From Coriaria nepalensis (taxonomy: Eukaryota > Streptophyta > Magnoliopsida > Cucurbitales > Coriariaceae): a DNA stretch of 64,000 nucleotides. Both the position numbers and the translations under genes were made by a program. Positions 13,490 to 27,756 of this stretch are shown here, piece after piece (the first letter of the stretch is position 1; each line of letters begins with the position of its first letter). Under the pieces are notes generated by a model. That model was not told the origin of the DNA. It saw only the letters and a program-made list of their open reading frames with translations, and did no database searches. Location of the stretch: assembly GCA_027186245.1 (NCBI GenBank), contig CP114486.1, positions 6,973,501-7,037,500 of the forward strand, written 5' to 3'.

Positions 13490-15095
13490 TTGAAATATTT
13501 TATTTTATGGGATATCCTGAAGGGATGTTAGGATATTTTTTTTGTCATATGCTATAACAAAAGATGTTTGTTATGTGAACCACTACCTTCTCATTGAGGG
13601 ATTTTTTTTGTTGAAACAACTAGTAGGAGTATAATAGAACGTGAAAAATTTCAAGATCCACAAAATAATTACAAACCAATAATTCTATACTTACTGAACC
13701 AATACATCTGAGACGTACTGGTATAAGAGACAACAGTTAAACCTTAGAGTACACAACGGATTTGTAGATCTAGTATTTTTCTGTTAGGCTCAAATGATAT
13801 GGATTTATAGTAGAAAATCCTAGTAAGGTCTGATTATTGATGATGACCCTATGATACATTTTGAGCCTATGAGGAGCTAAGATTATGAGAAATAGATGTA
13901 CCAAAAGGAATAATTCTCAAATGATGCACATATATTGCTTACGCTTGTAGCCGGCCGTGATTACCAAATATGGCAAGAGAATGTGAAAAAATGTTCTTAT
14001 AAACGATGACAATGAGCAAAAGTATAGATGTACAACACTAGTTTTTCACATAGCAATAAACAAAAAAGTTGCATAAGTTGTAAGGATCCATTTATGGATT
14101 GAAATAAACATCTAGAAATTGGGACAACTATTTTGATAAAATGATCTAATCATTTTGATTTCATTCAAAATGAAGGTGCTTCTTATGTGCATACGAAGGT
14201 TAGTCGGAGTAGAAAGTGTTCATAAATCTCTTACATTGATGACATACTACTTATTAGAAAATGAAGTAGAAATGATATATTTTGTAAAATTGTAATTGTT
14301 GAAATAATCTTCAATTATATTTGGTTAAATAATCTTTTGTTGAAATCTATAGAGATAGATTCAAAAGATTGGTTGGCTTGACCTGATCAACATACATAGG
14401 TAAGATTACTATAGATGTTTAGCATTAAGGATTACGAGATGTCAACTAAGACATGAAATGAGAAGTATAATATGAATATTCTATACTATGTATGCGACCA
14501 GATATAGTCTATACTTTAAAGAGTTACGAGCATGTTGAAGGTAATTAGGTTGATAAAGCATTAAGATGTTATTAAAAATATTCTTAAGTGATTTTGAAGG
14601 ACTAAAAATATATTCTTAATTTTATGGAGCGTATAAATTAAAAATTTAGATTTCATAGATTCTAATTTTCAATCGTATATCGATGATAGTGAATTACTTA
14701 TTCTTTTTTTTTTGTTTCGTCAATGTTGGAGGAGTGATAAAATGGAAAAAGTTCAAAATTAGAAAATGACCTTGAAATCCTCTAGTAAGGTCGAATATAT
14801 TGTAGTGTGAAATGTCATAAAAATGGTTTTTCGAATGAAAGGTTTGTAATTGGACTTGATGTGGCTTCTAGCATTAATAATCTCGTAGTAGTTGACTGTG
14901 ATAATTATGATGCACTAGTACAAGTAAGAGGAACCTAGATTTCATCAAGGTCCAAGCACGTGTTATTGGAGTTTTCACTTAATCCGATAGTGACTCAAAA
15001 TGTGAATATGAATATAGTAAAAATCGATATAAATAACAACATGGCAGATCCACTGACTAAAGGGATTTTCCAATAAAAGCTAGATCGCATTCCTA
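13490..15095 (+). pseudogene. Copia pol relic: post-integrase, RT, RNase H
   Basis: In order on the plus strand, with frameshifts and stops: GYPEGMLGYFFCHML (from about 13500, canonical GYPKGT-type text after integrase), a degenerate linker, the RT motif SYIDDILLIRK (about 14229-14261) with both catalytic Asp residues kept, the RNase H segment EEPRFHQGPSTCYW (about 14928-14970), and MADPLTKGIFQ (15041-15075). The integrase core, gag and much of RT are missing. The LTR-like sequence of copy D follows. Premature stops are common. Confidence 0.85.
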
Positions 15096-15104
15096 ATATC
15101 TTAG

Positions 15105-17400
15105 GTTTTATAAATATATGTCATGATAAAGTGCCGCATCTTAAGTTTGCACTTTAGATACCATGATGAAAATGATGCTTATTGAGACTCAAGTTCCTTA
15201 AAGTTTAAAGACATGATTTGTTCATTTTAATAGGATCTCAAGCATGGACATTGATGAACGAGATAAACAATCATATAGTTCATCACCTAAAGTGTTTAGG
15301 GTAATTAATCTCATGGCCATTGATGTTAGTGGAACACCATGATGATTATGTAGATGCTTAGTAAAGAATAAGGGTATTGAATGTAACACTTAGATAATTC
15401 TTAATGGTAATTAATATTGACTGTTAATGAGAATTATCTAGTAGCTCTATAACATGTTGTGCTTAGAACTAAGATTACTATGGTGTCTCAGGTGCTGAGT
15501 TTCATACTTTGACATCATTTGAATTAGTCCTAGCCAAGGGTAAACATGCGGTGAACCGTTGAGTATGATATGTTATACATGAAGGATGTGAGTGATCAAG
15601 AGAGAATCCTTCGCTTCCTTATTTGTGAATAAATTCTATGAGTTATATACTTTATTGAATAATGAAATCTTTGCAAGGTAGTATGGTATGAAAAGAGCTT
15701 AAGTAAATCCATTATTTATGATCATTGAAGAGTTCATATGATCTATCTATTAGAGTTTAATAGTTAAAGCATGCCTTACGATGAATCGGGACATTAGCAA
15801 GATGGAAGGATCACTATTGTACAATTGTTAGTTAGAATGTGTTATTTTGGAAGATGATTACTTCTCATTTTTCAGGTAGCCTAGACAGTTTGGTAGAAGT
15901 CAATCTTAGGTTCGAGGTTTAAGTTTATTATTGATGAGATGATTGAATTAATTATTTAGTTTAAAAGCTGTTTTAAAGCTAAATGATCTGGGGTGAAGAT
16001 AGTTATACTATAAGGTATGATACCTTAAAGGAGCTATTTCGTATAAAGATGGCCGAGGGAATTCCTAATTGAGACCATGTTCTTATGATGATTGGATTAT
16101 AGAGAAACTAGATGGCCTAGGCTTCGGGAGGATGGTGAACTATGAAATGATTTGTTCATTCAATCACTCTTGGATTCCTTTTGGTTTGTTGGTTTGAACT
16201 ACCACCTGAATAGGTTAAAATCTACTCTTCATGAGTTGCATAAAAAGTTACAAATAACCGAGGGATCTCTCTAATGAAGGACAATACCGTGTTGCTTATG
16301 GGAAATCACCAAGTCAAGAAAGACAAAGCCAAGTTTAAGAAAGGGACAAAGGTGTACTTATCAAAGCAAAGAAGATCATTACTAAGAACAACAAAAGTAA
16401 AGAAGGAATTGTTTGCATTCTGGTGAGCCCAGCCACTGGAAGAGCAATTGTAAGTTTTATGTAGCTTCTCTTCCGAAGAAGAAGCAAGAGGAGTCTTCGG
16501 GAATGTCCTAAGCTATAGTTTCTCTTAAGCAAGATTTGTACTTTAGTATGAGATACCAAATAAAGGTACTCATATTTATTTAATATGCAGAACCTAGGAA
16601 GTAAAGAGATAGCTTGAAGAAGAATAGGAGTGTTTGTTTTACGAGTGAGAAATGAAGCAAGGAGTTGCAACATTAGCTACAGATATCATCCAAATAAAGG
16701 AGCAAAGGGTGGGAAAAGGAGCAAGGAGTTAAAATGTAACTTAGTTAAGTGTTCCATGAGGGTAAGGAAAGTGGACAATTTCAATTTTAAGGGTAAAATC
16801 CTAATTTATCTTATAGTATGATTATAAGGGCAAAGTAGTAAATAATTAATTTATTAAATTTAGTATCATACAGCTTTGCTAGCACAACTAAGCATGACAT
16901 TAATTTGAGTAGAAATTAATAATTTATATCGGTACTATTTATGGAATTATAATAGTATGCCGAAGGTCCGTAAGTAGCAATTAGACATTAAATAGTTAAT
17001 AGGCTTTTTTGTTAATTGAATATCATATGCTAAGTTAAGCAAAGTGTTGATTAAAATAGATAGGTTAAAGACCCATAACAAGGCTACCCATATATTAGGT
17101 GGGTTTGATCTATTATTTCTTTTGTTGGTTTAAGGAAACATAATGTTATTAGGAAATATGAGACCCACTAGAGTATAAATACACCATAGGATATCTGAAA
17201 ATTATAGGCTCTTACTTTTCTCTTGATCGAAATCCCTAGTGTGAGAAAGTGACACTTTTCCTTTCATTTTTATGAGCTTTTTGAATCATGTTATGAATCT
17301 AAGAGTAGAAAATCAACCAAGTAAATTGAACAACGATGATTACGATTAGAGAGTGAACACTTAGACACCTCAATTTTCCTATTGAATTCGGCTATGATAA
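15105..17400 (+). mobile_element. Copia-family long LTR, copy D (plus)
   Basis: It follows the RNase H end at 15095 and shares all main blocks with copy C: AACACTTAGATAATTCTTAATGG (near 15390), GGTGAACCGTTGAG (15551), CGGGACATTAGCAAGATGGA (15787), and the TATAAATA box at 17174-17181. Copies C and D bracket the pol relic in the arrangement expected of 5' and 3' LTRs, though heavy divergence leaves other histories open. Confidence 0.75.
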
Positions 17401-17429
17401 AACTGTAATTTAGTTCGTATTTGAACTAC

Positions 17430-18240
17430 AAGGTAATTTATTAACTTTTTAATGTAAATTTAAAGTGAATTGCTATAACACTTAGATGATATTAGTTTAA
17501 TTAGAAATTAATAAACTTATAACGAGACTATTTATTTAATTATAAAAAAGTCCCTAACGTTCATAATGAACATTTGAACATTAAAGCATTAATGAGCTAA
17601 ATTGTTAATTATATTTAATAGGACAAATTAATCAAGGAGTTGATTAAAATTGAGTGGGCAATCAACCTAGTACATGGTCGCCAAATCCATGGACTATTAA
17701 TCCATGGATCTTTTGATTAGATGAAAGGAAACCATATAATTAAGTGGGCTAAAATGCCATGAGTAATTATATGGTAGTCTAACCCTAAAGGAGCATTATA
17801 TATACCCCTAATATTAATCCATGGATCTTTTAATGGTTGTTTCACCACCTTGACCAAAATTCGAGGGAGAAAGAGATATAGCTTTTCCATTAATTTTCAT
17901 TGAGCTTTTCTGTTTATTTGTTGAACTTTGAAGTACAAAGTCAACTGAGTTAAATGAATTTTGTGAATTATGGTTAGAGGCCGAGTACGTGGATGCCTAC
18001 ATCCTCCTTCGGGACTCGGCGTAGGAGAACATATAATTCGATTTTGTAATGAGGAAAGGTAAGATACTGGCTTCTCTAAATTTCAGTTTCCATGCGACAT
18101 TACTATGATTTTCACTCTATATATATGTGATGCGCATATGATACGATTTCATCTAAGTTGTATGATATCTATTTGATAATCGTTATTTTTTATTTGATTC
18201 GAAAAAATTTTAAATTTACCGATTCTGCTACAGGTAGACT
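17430..18240 (+). mobile_element. Copia-family LTR fragment, copy E (plus)
   Basis: A third plus-strand copy of the LTR 3' half. The ACACTTAGATGATATTAG-like block at 17480, the TTAATCAAGGAGTTGATTAAA block at 17628, and the leader-like GAAGTACAAAGTCAACTGAG at 17931 correspond to 12760-13190 of copy C. It ends with CAGGTAGACTAAG at 18232, matching the 3' edge motif of copy A. The U3 part is absent. Confidence 0.65.
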
Positions 18241-20880
18241 AAGAAGATGATGGTCCCAATGCTCGAATTTGAGTTTCATAATCGAATAACTCCGTCCATG
18301 AGATTTGATAGCACTACGAACCAATACAATGCCCTCAGTTATGAAATTTAGGCTCCTTCAAATCAAATTCCCTTCTTCCGTAAGACTTTGGGCTACCCCT
18401 TCAGATCCTTAGTTTCCTTATATTTGAGCTCTTACGGTCTGTGGTATATATGGTTGGGAACCTTCATAATCTCGAGTCTCTACAGCTTGATCACGTCATA
18501 AATGAGAGCAAAGATGCACTATAATGCCTTTTCATTCCCTGCTATGTTCTATAGGTGCTGAATGTGACAAGAGATAAAGGCAATGTAATGGTTCCTTACT
18601 ATACACCCATTTGACACTCGAGATCAATGCTCGAGCTCCCTGGTATCTTTCTATTTTTATCACTACAGTCGTAGCTTTACATATTAAATACATTCAATAT
18701 TATATAAATATTTAATAAAAGTAAAGTTAAAAATTATTTTTTGAGTCAAAAGAAAAATTTGATTGGTTATTAAAGAGTTAATAGGCCTAACCAGGCTCTT
18801 GGGCCAAGGCCTAAATTATGTTTGAATTTTACTAGTTAAAATTTGACGAACAATTTCGATTATGTTAGAAATAAAATTGAATTGTTTGAAATTTTGGAAT
18901 AATAAATATAATGGGCCCGATTTTATTCCCTGAGTGTTCATTAACTAAACCGGGCTTTGAGCCTATGGGAAACAACTCCAAAACTCAAATGCATATATAA
19001 GGAAGACGTTTCCCGGTTCCTCATTAAATCAAGGTGACACTTCCATTTGATGAGAGAGAAAATCTTTTTTCTCTCATATTTTACCCATTCTCCAAGTATT
19101 CTCTACCTCAACGGTTGAGGTGAGTTTGAAAGTAAACCGAGAATATTTTCTCTGCGTGGTTCAAGAAAAGAGGTCAGGTTACGACTTTTGGAATCAAAAA
19201 AGTTTCCAGTGTTTTTCAGTGGTGGCAGTCAAAAAGCATGGGTTGATGCCGATCAAGGCCTTTACAGAAGAAAACAAGCTTGCTATCATTCTTCCACTGT
19301 CTCTCCTCTTCTCTTAGATCCATTCTTTTTTTCTTAATTAGATTTTAAAATGGGATTTCAGTTTGAAGAAAATTTTTCCAAATGATCTTGGTGGTAGTCT
19401 TTTTAAATTTGATACCCGTAATCTATGTTTCGAAGGTAGCATTCTTCTTCAAGTAAGCAAAGATTCCACGACCTACATATATAGCCGGTGATTTCAATCC
19501 TCCTTTTCTACTCAACTTGACTTGACGTCGTACAGACTTTTGTTGTTGTTAAACAGACGAATATAACTTGTTTTTATTGAGAGTGCTCCAAAATCAAAGG
19601 AATTGTTCATTGAGGCAAAGGTTCATGTTGTATCTAATTTGATTTATGTATGTTTTCTTTCTTATTCAGCTGCATTTTATAAAGGCATTAACCGCCAACT
19701 TTCCAAATTACCTTATTTCGTCACGGTGGGAGGGGATTATGCCGAGATTATTGTTCACATTGGGAACAAGCAGGCCAGGTTCCAGAATGTTGGTCATCAA
19801 GCCTTACATAATGCTCTTCTACTAGATTCCAATGCTATGACCATGAGATGAAACTTGTAGAGTATGTTCTCACCCATGCGAAGAAGTAAAGGAAAGTAAG
19901 AATTCGTTGGTTTTCTGACCCAAGACTTTATCATATGGGGATGATTATGTTGTAGCCAATATCCCGAATTGTTGCGTGAGTATATATATATAAAGGTGAT
20001 ATTTCCGAACAACCATGTCTAGAGTGGAAAAAGTTTTTTGTAGAAAAAACTAAACGTACTTGTGATGGTAAGTTGATTAGAAATCTCATCTCTATACCCT
20101 TAGTCAAGCTCATCTCTGTTGTCTATTTTAAAGTAATTAATATGCATATTTGTAAATGTGCATGGAAGTTGTATGTTTTGTCAATTAGCTTGCTTATGTA
20201 AAAATTTGAACTGTTCTTTTATTATGACGAATGGTTGTAACTAAGGCTTAATATATCATGATCCTTAACTATATGACTAAATCAATTTAATGTTTGTTTA
20301 AATCAGAAAATTCGTTATGCATGTTGTCTTCTTATACATCCGAAGTTATGATAATAAATTTCTAAATCGAGGGAAGAACAGTGGGACAGTTTCCAACAGG
20401 TGAAGGAAAGAATTCCAGGAACTGATTGGTGTAAGAAACCAACAAAATGCTAGGATTTTGGTTTTATTGAGAGTTGTGTTCTTGTGAATTTCTGAGTGTG
20501 TTCTATTGTTCGATTAAAAAACCCAACTAAGTATTGGGATTTTGTGGCTGAAAGAGGGAAGAAAGATGAGGAACCGAGGATTGAAGGGGGGAGAAATAGA
20601 TGGAACCCCTATTCTCTTCCGCCTTACTATCCACGTCATCTGCGTGTATGCAGTTTTGTGTCCACCATATGCTACTGATGACTAAATCCGTATTTACTCC
20701 ATCGACTAACACGAATATTGTAAGTTGATGTGTCATCGTTTGTCCAGGTGAAATATCCGACACAATCAAATACCTCGGATCAAATAAGTATCTAATGTTT
20801 GCACATCCTGAAATTTCGATTCATTTTTACTTTTTAAACTATATAATAATAATAAAAATAAGAATAATAAAAGAGAGGAC
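18241..20880. other. Unassigned region with an LTR-like promoter and one 82-codon ORF
   Basis: No gene can be supported. CATATATAAGGAAG near 18991 followed by a GAGAGAGAAAATC leader has the look of an LTR promoter. The plus-strand frame 19603-19851 contains an unbroken segment GGDYAEIIVHIGNKQARFQN (about 19728-19787) and a GTATGT...TTCAG stretch (19647-19669) that could be read as a tiny intron. I do not recognise the product, and it may be a chance frame. Confidence 0.35.
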
Positions 20881-22551
20881 ATGTACCTAGCTTTCTAATT
20901 CCACTAAAAATCAAACGGATCTTCACTCTTCTCTTTCTGAGCCACCGGCAACCAAGCACCTTTGCCACTATCAATACCGCCACTTTGCCGCCAGCTCAAA
21001 GCCGTTACACAGCATCTACCCTTTGTCCACTTGGTTGACAACTCTCAGTTTGGATATTTAGGCTTGATCTAACTCTTTAAAATAAAAACTTTGAGACAGA
21101 TTAAAGTGAGAGAAAAGATGGTATGAAAAACACTCTTTTTCTCTCTCCTAAAAGTGGGTGGCCTAAGGTGTTATGAAAACTTTAGAGAAGTGTGTCCCTT
21201 CTATATATGACACACTCCTTTTTGGGGCAAGCCCAAACTTGATGTCTAAGGCATGACTAACCTTTTAATTCTCATTTTTGGGAAACTAAAATAAACTTTG
21301 TAATTCCAAATAATGTCTAATTTTACCCGATAAAAGACAAGACTTTAATTTAGGTCTTCCAATTAGGCATGATTAGAACCATTAATACTTTAATGATCAA
21401 CTAGACTTCCTTTTGACCAAAAATAATTTTCGTTGATTGTAAATTTATTAAATCTCCATTTCATAAAGTTATCTTGTAGATTTAATATTTTATAATTAAT
21501 ATTTAATTCCAAATTAATTTCAAATCACATTTTAGATATGCTAGTAGTGCTGGTGTAACTTAGACTTAATAAATTAATCTTATTAATGATTTAATTCTTT
21601 GAATCAACTTTATTACGAACGAGTCAAAATTTTCCAATTTAGAATCTAACTAAGATCCAATCAACTTTTTTGGGTGTGACCAGATTGGTTCTAACTCGGA
21701 ATGTGAGCTACCCAATAACTTGTGGGTATTATTCGTTCGAATAAATTAGCCATTTGAACTTTGAAAATACTTTCAAGTCAAACAATTAATATGATCATCT
21801 TCTATAATCAATTATCTCAAACCTCCAGACCCACATAGGTCTTTAGCAACGAGTATGGGCCACCCATATAATGACAAGTATGAAAAACCTCAATAAGATC
21901 CATAGATGTATTATTCATAGAACTTTTTCCTCTTGATAAGGTAGTGATGTATCTCTTCTTATCATGTTATAGACAATGTATGAAAACACATGCCTAATGA
22001 TTTATCCTTTTGTAACCCTTGGTTAGGGTCGCGCTGAATGATTACAAAACATGATATCCCATACGCGTGTACCGTGAATATATAAAATGTAAGCATCACA
22101 AGTACCATAGTCGCTAGACAAAACTTTTTAATAGTTAATATTATTACAAATGAGATTTTCTTATGTTATCATGTTCTTATGAGAACATCACTCTTGTTCC
22201 GAAGATGATTATGCACGTAATAGACTTTCTAAAATGTCATTATCCTATCATGACAATCCTATAACTATGAACAATTTGGATCTTAGACTTAAGCTAATTT
22301 GGTTCTCACCGAGCATGATCTGTATCATGATTCCAAATGTATGTCTAATACTTAGGAATCTGTTAAGTATTATGCAATTAATTATGCATGATGATTGTTG
22401 TTTCCAACATAATACAATCATGACAAATTATTAAACGCTCTGATAAATTATATGCATTTAATTATGTTAATATATAATTCAAGATTGATTCTCATAAGTA
22501 CTTGACCTGATCATGTCATATCTGATTGGCTTGATGAGCATTATACTTTCA
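20881..22551 (-). mobile_element. Copia-family long LTR, copy F (minus)
   Basis: On the minus strand it starts TGAAAGTATAATGC at 22551 directly after the polypurine tract. It includes the family blocks CCTTGGTTAGGGTC (22018 on plus) and GGGTGTGACCAGATTGGTTC (21674). The left boundary is approximate. It is closest in text to copy H at 60.0-61.2 kb; both share the CATCTTCTATAATCAATTA-like block (21798, 60151). Confidence 0.7.
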
Positions 22552-22800
22552 ATCTCCCACTTGCACTAAAGCCAATCGCTTCTTTGAATCTCATTCATAT
22601 CTTGTTATGATGGCGATTCCAAATTTTGTAGGAGAAGTCCCTTAGTGGGTGGATCCATTAAGTTATTTATGGTTAATTCTCTTTTGCCCATTTTAACTCT
22701 TTTGAAATAAGTTACAATGATGTAACTCATGTCTTGATTACTTATGAGACATTGGTTCTCTTGCTTTCGCTATTTATCATTTATAATTATAGTAAAATTC
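22552..22800 (-). pseudogene. Copia RNase H tail with polypurine tract, minus
   Basis: Reading right to left: AKAREPMSHK (about 22770-22800), a degenerate RNase H tail with GGATCCACCCACTAAGGG (the DPLTK site, about 22650), then GCAAGTGGGAGAT at 22552-22565 as the polypurine tract abutting LTR copy F. Everything upstream of this scrap belongs to a different copia element. Confidence 0.75.
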
Positions 22801-23299
22801 TACATAACTAATGATCATATAGGGTTATTCACAAGTTCATTCATGAACCTTTTATCTAAAACACATCCTTTGCTTTATAAACAGTAATGCATTTAATTTA
22901 TGTTAAATTTAATTTATTAGTTGATGCTTGGTTTGAAACTATTCCAATCAACTAATTAATTAAATTAGTATAAGATGGAATATGATTCTATTTCATTATC
23001 TGTGATTGAAAATTAGAGTCTAAGAAAACTGTAATTTTCAATCTATTATCCTCTGGATTTAGATCTAAATTCGTCAACTCTAACTAAATAAGTTAATTCT
23101 TGTTAGTTAAAGCTTGATTAATTTGTTTTGAAGGAAATCAAGGCTCTAGGGTGAAAGTCATTAAGTCTACAAGGGAGGTTATCAACTTGTTGGATTCACA
23201 ATTCTATTTACTTCACAAGTATCCATCAACCTCAAAATTAGATATCTGAAAGATGGAAGTCATTTTTAATCATTAAAGAATTTCCCATCAAAATTTGAT

Positions 23300-23568
23300 C
23301 ATTATACTTTATAGCTTTTTGCCATAGATGCTACAGAGTTTCTATTTTTGTTTGCTAAAGGTTCTTTAGCCACTGTTTAGCCACTGACCTGTGATTAATC
23401 TTGTTTAGTCACTATCCTCTATTTACTATTACAAATACACAGGATGTATAGTCACTTATAAAAACTTTAATTGAATTCAAAGTTTTCAACGTGAAAATGC
23501 ATTTACGCATTAATAGGCCCTGGATCTTCAATTTTCATTTCTTTTTAACCAAAGAATTCTAATCATCC
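23300..23568 (-). mobile_element. Probable 3' LTR of the 23.3-28.7 kb copia element
   Basis: The segment 23400-23560 aligns with 28540-28690, including GTTTTCA(A/G)CGTGA and TTTTTAACCAAAGAA. On the minus strand it starts TGATTAGAATTC at 23568, right after the purine tract AGTGGGGGA (about 23569-23577). The left end is a guess from fading similarity. Confidence 0.6.
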
Positions 23569-25240
23569 CCCACTAGTTGAAAAATTGACAACTCACGTGC
23601 CAAAATTTAAGATGTTGTATGTATATAAAGTAAAGTATTGTTCGATTTTAAACTTTACCTTATGTAAGTATCATAAGATTTTGCGAAATCTTAAGTAGCT
23701 TAAAACTTTGATCACTTATTCCTATGCAAACAATCGATGATAGCACACCCATAGACACTCATAGGTCATATACTCAACATATTTATTGCTTAGTACTATT
23801 ATAAACTTATGTCATTCATATTTATGACCTTTTTTTTAAAGAAACTTCAACTCTAATGAGGAGCGACACTAGTTATAAGTTCATACAAGCGAAGTTGTTC
23901 CAATTCATTTGCTACATTTAGCATATTTGTCACACATCACATATTGAACTTCATTCAAAGTTTAATAAACTCAACACTCAATTGTAATAACCAACATTAT
24001 ACATCTCCAATATAACTCAATTAGTTTAGTGTTGAAATACTCTCTACTTATGAATGACTTGTTCCTACCTTTCAAAATTAATATTAATTATTTCATAGTG
24101 TTAAGTTGGGTTGCCATCATGAGTGAGATCACTTAATTCAAGAGAGTTTCAATCTTATCTCTCTAGATATGGACTTTACCAATCCTCTTGAAAGAGACTT
24201 GGTAAATGGATCAACTAAGTTTTCACTTAATCTCATATATGTGATAGTAATAATTTCACTTTTAATTAATTGTCACACATAATAGTGTAAGTAATGTGTA
24301 TTGTCTTCCCATTATACATATTGATATATGCTTGAGATAGAGTACCTTGACTATCACAATGTATTGATATGACAGATACTTGTTTTGAAGTGGATGAGAT
24401 ATCTAAAAAAATATTCTTTTGCTACCTTGTCTCCTTCCTAATTGCTGCTAAATAAATAAACTCAGACTCCATTGTTGAGTGTGCAATGCATGTTTTTTTT
24501 TTTTTTTGGAATCCTAAAAAAATACACCATATCAATGTGTGAACATCTAATCTATAGTAGATTTATTATCTCATACATTTGATACTCCACTCGCATCAAT
24601 ATATCCGTCAGTTATAGCCGCAAAATTTGAGTATTGGAAACTTAGTTCTTTATTTATTTAAGATAATTGAGAACTCTATTGATTGACTTTAAATTCTCAA
24701 TACTCGGTTTGCTCATAAACCTACGTATATACTACAAATGCTATGCCCTCTCTTGTACATTGTGCAACGTACATTAACTGCCTATAACACTTGCATATTC
24801 AAATTGAGTCACTACTCTCTTCCCTTACTCTCAAAAAGTTTTATATCTGAATTGAATGAAGTGTTTGCCTCCTTAGTCTTCAAATAGCTGAATTTACTAC
24901 GTACTTTTTCAGTATAACGATATTGATTTAATGCAGAACCCCATCTATTTTATTTCACTTTGATACTTAATATGGTATACACTTGTCTAATATATTTCAT
25001 CTTAAAGATGGAGGACATAAACTTCTTCGTTTCCATTACACCCTTCATGTTATCACTCAAGATCAACATATCATTGACAAATAGACAAATAATAGTGATA
25101 TATAATGACATAATCACCAAATTTTAGTGTGTAGGCATTTATCAGTATTGTTATGTTCACAGCCTTTTGAGAGAATGGCAATGTCAAACTTTCTATGCCA
25201 CTGTTTTGGTATTTGCTTGAACCATATAGTTATTTAACAA

Positions 25241-25370
25241 GTATGCGCACTTTATATTCATTTACTATTAGAACAAAACCTTAAGGTTGTTTTATATAGA
25301 CCAAATAAGTATGCATACTTTATATTCATTTACTGCTAGAACAAAACCTTAAGGTTGTTCTATATAGACC
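25241..25370. repeat. 68-bp tandem duplication inside copia RT
   Basis: Two 62-bp near-identical copies (25241-25302 and 25309-25370) with a 6-bp spacer, beginning GTATGCGCACTTTATATTC and GTATGCATACTTTATATTC. The 68-bp offset is not a multiple of three, so the duplication shifts the pol frame. Confidence 0.95.
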
Positions 25371-27704
25371 TCCTCATTAAGATCACCATTTAAGAATACA
25401 GTTTTAATATTCATTGATGAATATAAAGGTTATGGATTAAAGCTAAGGCAAAAATGATTATGTAGAAGTTATTCTAGCTACAGGTGCACAAGTATCAAAA
25501 TAGTCAATTCTTTCCTTTTGTCTAAAACATTTGTCCACTAATCTTGCTTTAAAGGTTTAAAAAGTGACATCTGTATAGGATTTCCTACTAAATACTCACT
25601 TATAACCAATCAGTTTCAGTCGGGTGGTATGTCAACTATTTCTAAAGTGTGGTTAGACATAATTAAATCAATCCATTGTTTATTATCTCTTTCCAAAAAG
25701 TAGAATCTCTAGAAGACATAACTTCTTTATAAGTTTTGTGATCATCTTCAATTTATAGAATTATAGGAATTTTTCAAATGATCTCATCTTTATTCCTTTC
25801 TACTAAGTAGAAGGTGATAAGTTGACAATCAATCTCATTGGATCCCAAATCCTCTATTTTTCTAGTTCTTTGGCTTTTATGAAGTTTACTTGGTTATTCA
25901 ACAAACCTTGAAGGTATCTCTATTTGAGATTTTCTAATGATAGTAGTATCCAAAGACAATAAGATTTAAAAAAACTTCACTTCTCTAGATTCAATTATTT
26001 TCGACTTCATGTCTAGTAACTTATAAGCCTTGTTCTTTTTTGCATATAAAAAAAAAAATACACTTTATGGCTCTTGGAACCAATTTAGTCCTTTAGGATT
26101 TCTATTCTTGAAATGAGAAAGACACACCCACATTTTGAAATATTTTCTTCATTTCTGCATCTTATACAAAAAAATCTCTCATTTTTAAAGGAAATCTATT
26201 AAGAATATGGCACGCAACTAAAATACCTTTTTCCCACAAATTATTAGGTTATTTCACATTCACTAACTGGCAATAGGAATCTAAAGAAATTCGATATTTC
26301 CTTTCGACAAGGCCATTTTTTTTAGATGTGAATGGGGTTGAACATTGGTGAATAATACCATATTCTTCTAAGAACTTCAATCTTTCTTCTTAAGGATTGA
26401 AAGTCCCATCTTTATATTTAAGCAAATAAATATAAGTGTATCTAGATCAATCATTTATAAGAGTTACAAAGTATCTCTTAGCACCTTTTATTAAGATACT
26501 ATTTAATTCACATAATTACTATGTATAATATATATATATTAGTTGAGATGATCTTTCAACACTATGAAAAAGTTTCTTGACCACCTTTGATAAAGAGCAT
26601 ATTTCACATTTTTTGAATTTGCTAATGCATCATGATATTAAACCACATTTAATTATTAATGTAATAAAGTTTGAGTCAATTATATAAGTAAAACTACTAA
26701 TATTTGTTTTTAATGTTATTGTCAATAATAGTACATATGTCACCATCACGACACTAGAGTAACCCTTTCCAATGAAAGCTATTTTTGGATAAAATAAGTT
26801 TTTTGGACTCATACACAAATTTGATTTTGGGTTTGCTTAACAAATAACCACTAATTGAATTCTTATTCATCTCATGAATATACAATACATTAGTTAGTGT
26901 GATCTTTCTTCACAATTGAAGACACTCGATGGTTCCCTTGCAAAATACCCTGAATGACATTCGTTTCCTATTTAAATATTTTGTTTGTTTATGACTTCTT
27001 CAAAAGCCTTGAATAATGGTTTGTCCTAGGAAACATATACAGTTGCCCAAGTATTATATCTCCATCCTTTAAACATTCCTTAGACAACATTGACCTCGTT
27101 CACAAAAGCAGCGATCTTTTCTTCTATGACATGAACTTTTCCCTCCTCATTTTTTTTTCTTCTTATACCTTAAATCATGGGAAAAATGCCAAGATCTTTC
27201 AAAAAAGAAACAAGCACCCTCATTTCTTTTTTATTTTTTTAATTTTCCTTGAATTTTTTCGAACCTGGAGAATTTGATTTTCTCAATTTTTCCAGGATGG
27301 CTATGCCTTTTCACAACATTTGCCTAGTATAAATATTCATTTTATTTGAGGTACCAATATTCATTTCTCCACTTTCTTGTCTCTTGTATAAGATTGTTTC
27401 TCCATAGGTAGATGCTTTTTAATGTCTTCCAAAAAGTAATCTTCATTATTGTGAAGATTAATCTTCTTCTTGTCAATTCTCCAACTAGATGATAACTTAG
27501 AAACTTAGCACCAACTTGAAAAATTTAGGAAGTATTATTTTTGATAGAAACTAATTTATTAACAGTAACTTGCAAATCATTTATTTGATATACAAGAGGT
27601 TTTCCATCAAGTATTTTGAAATTAAAGTACTCGGATATTAAGATTTTTAAAGTATCTTCCTCTTCTACCTTGTGGTATTGTAGCGCTTCCAAAATTCTCT
27701 GGCA

Positions 27705-27756
27705 GACTTGGTGCTTGTATAGAGGTCATGGGACTTGGTGCTTGTATAGAGGTCAT
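27705..27756. repeat. 27-bp in-frame duplication inside copia gag
   Basis: GACTTGGTGCTTGTATAGAG occurs at 27705 and 27732, a 27-bp period. On the minus strand it repeats the nine residues DLYTSTKSx in frame, so it could predate the loss of coding function. Confidence 0.95.

Noticed and set aside
19797..20113. Two overlapping minus-strand frames
   Set aside because: No domain, poor composition and overlap with each other and with a plus-strand frame; typical chance frames.
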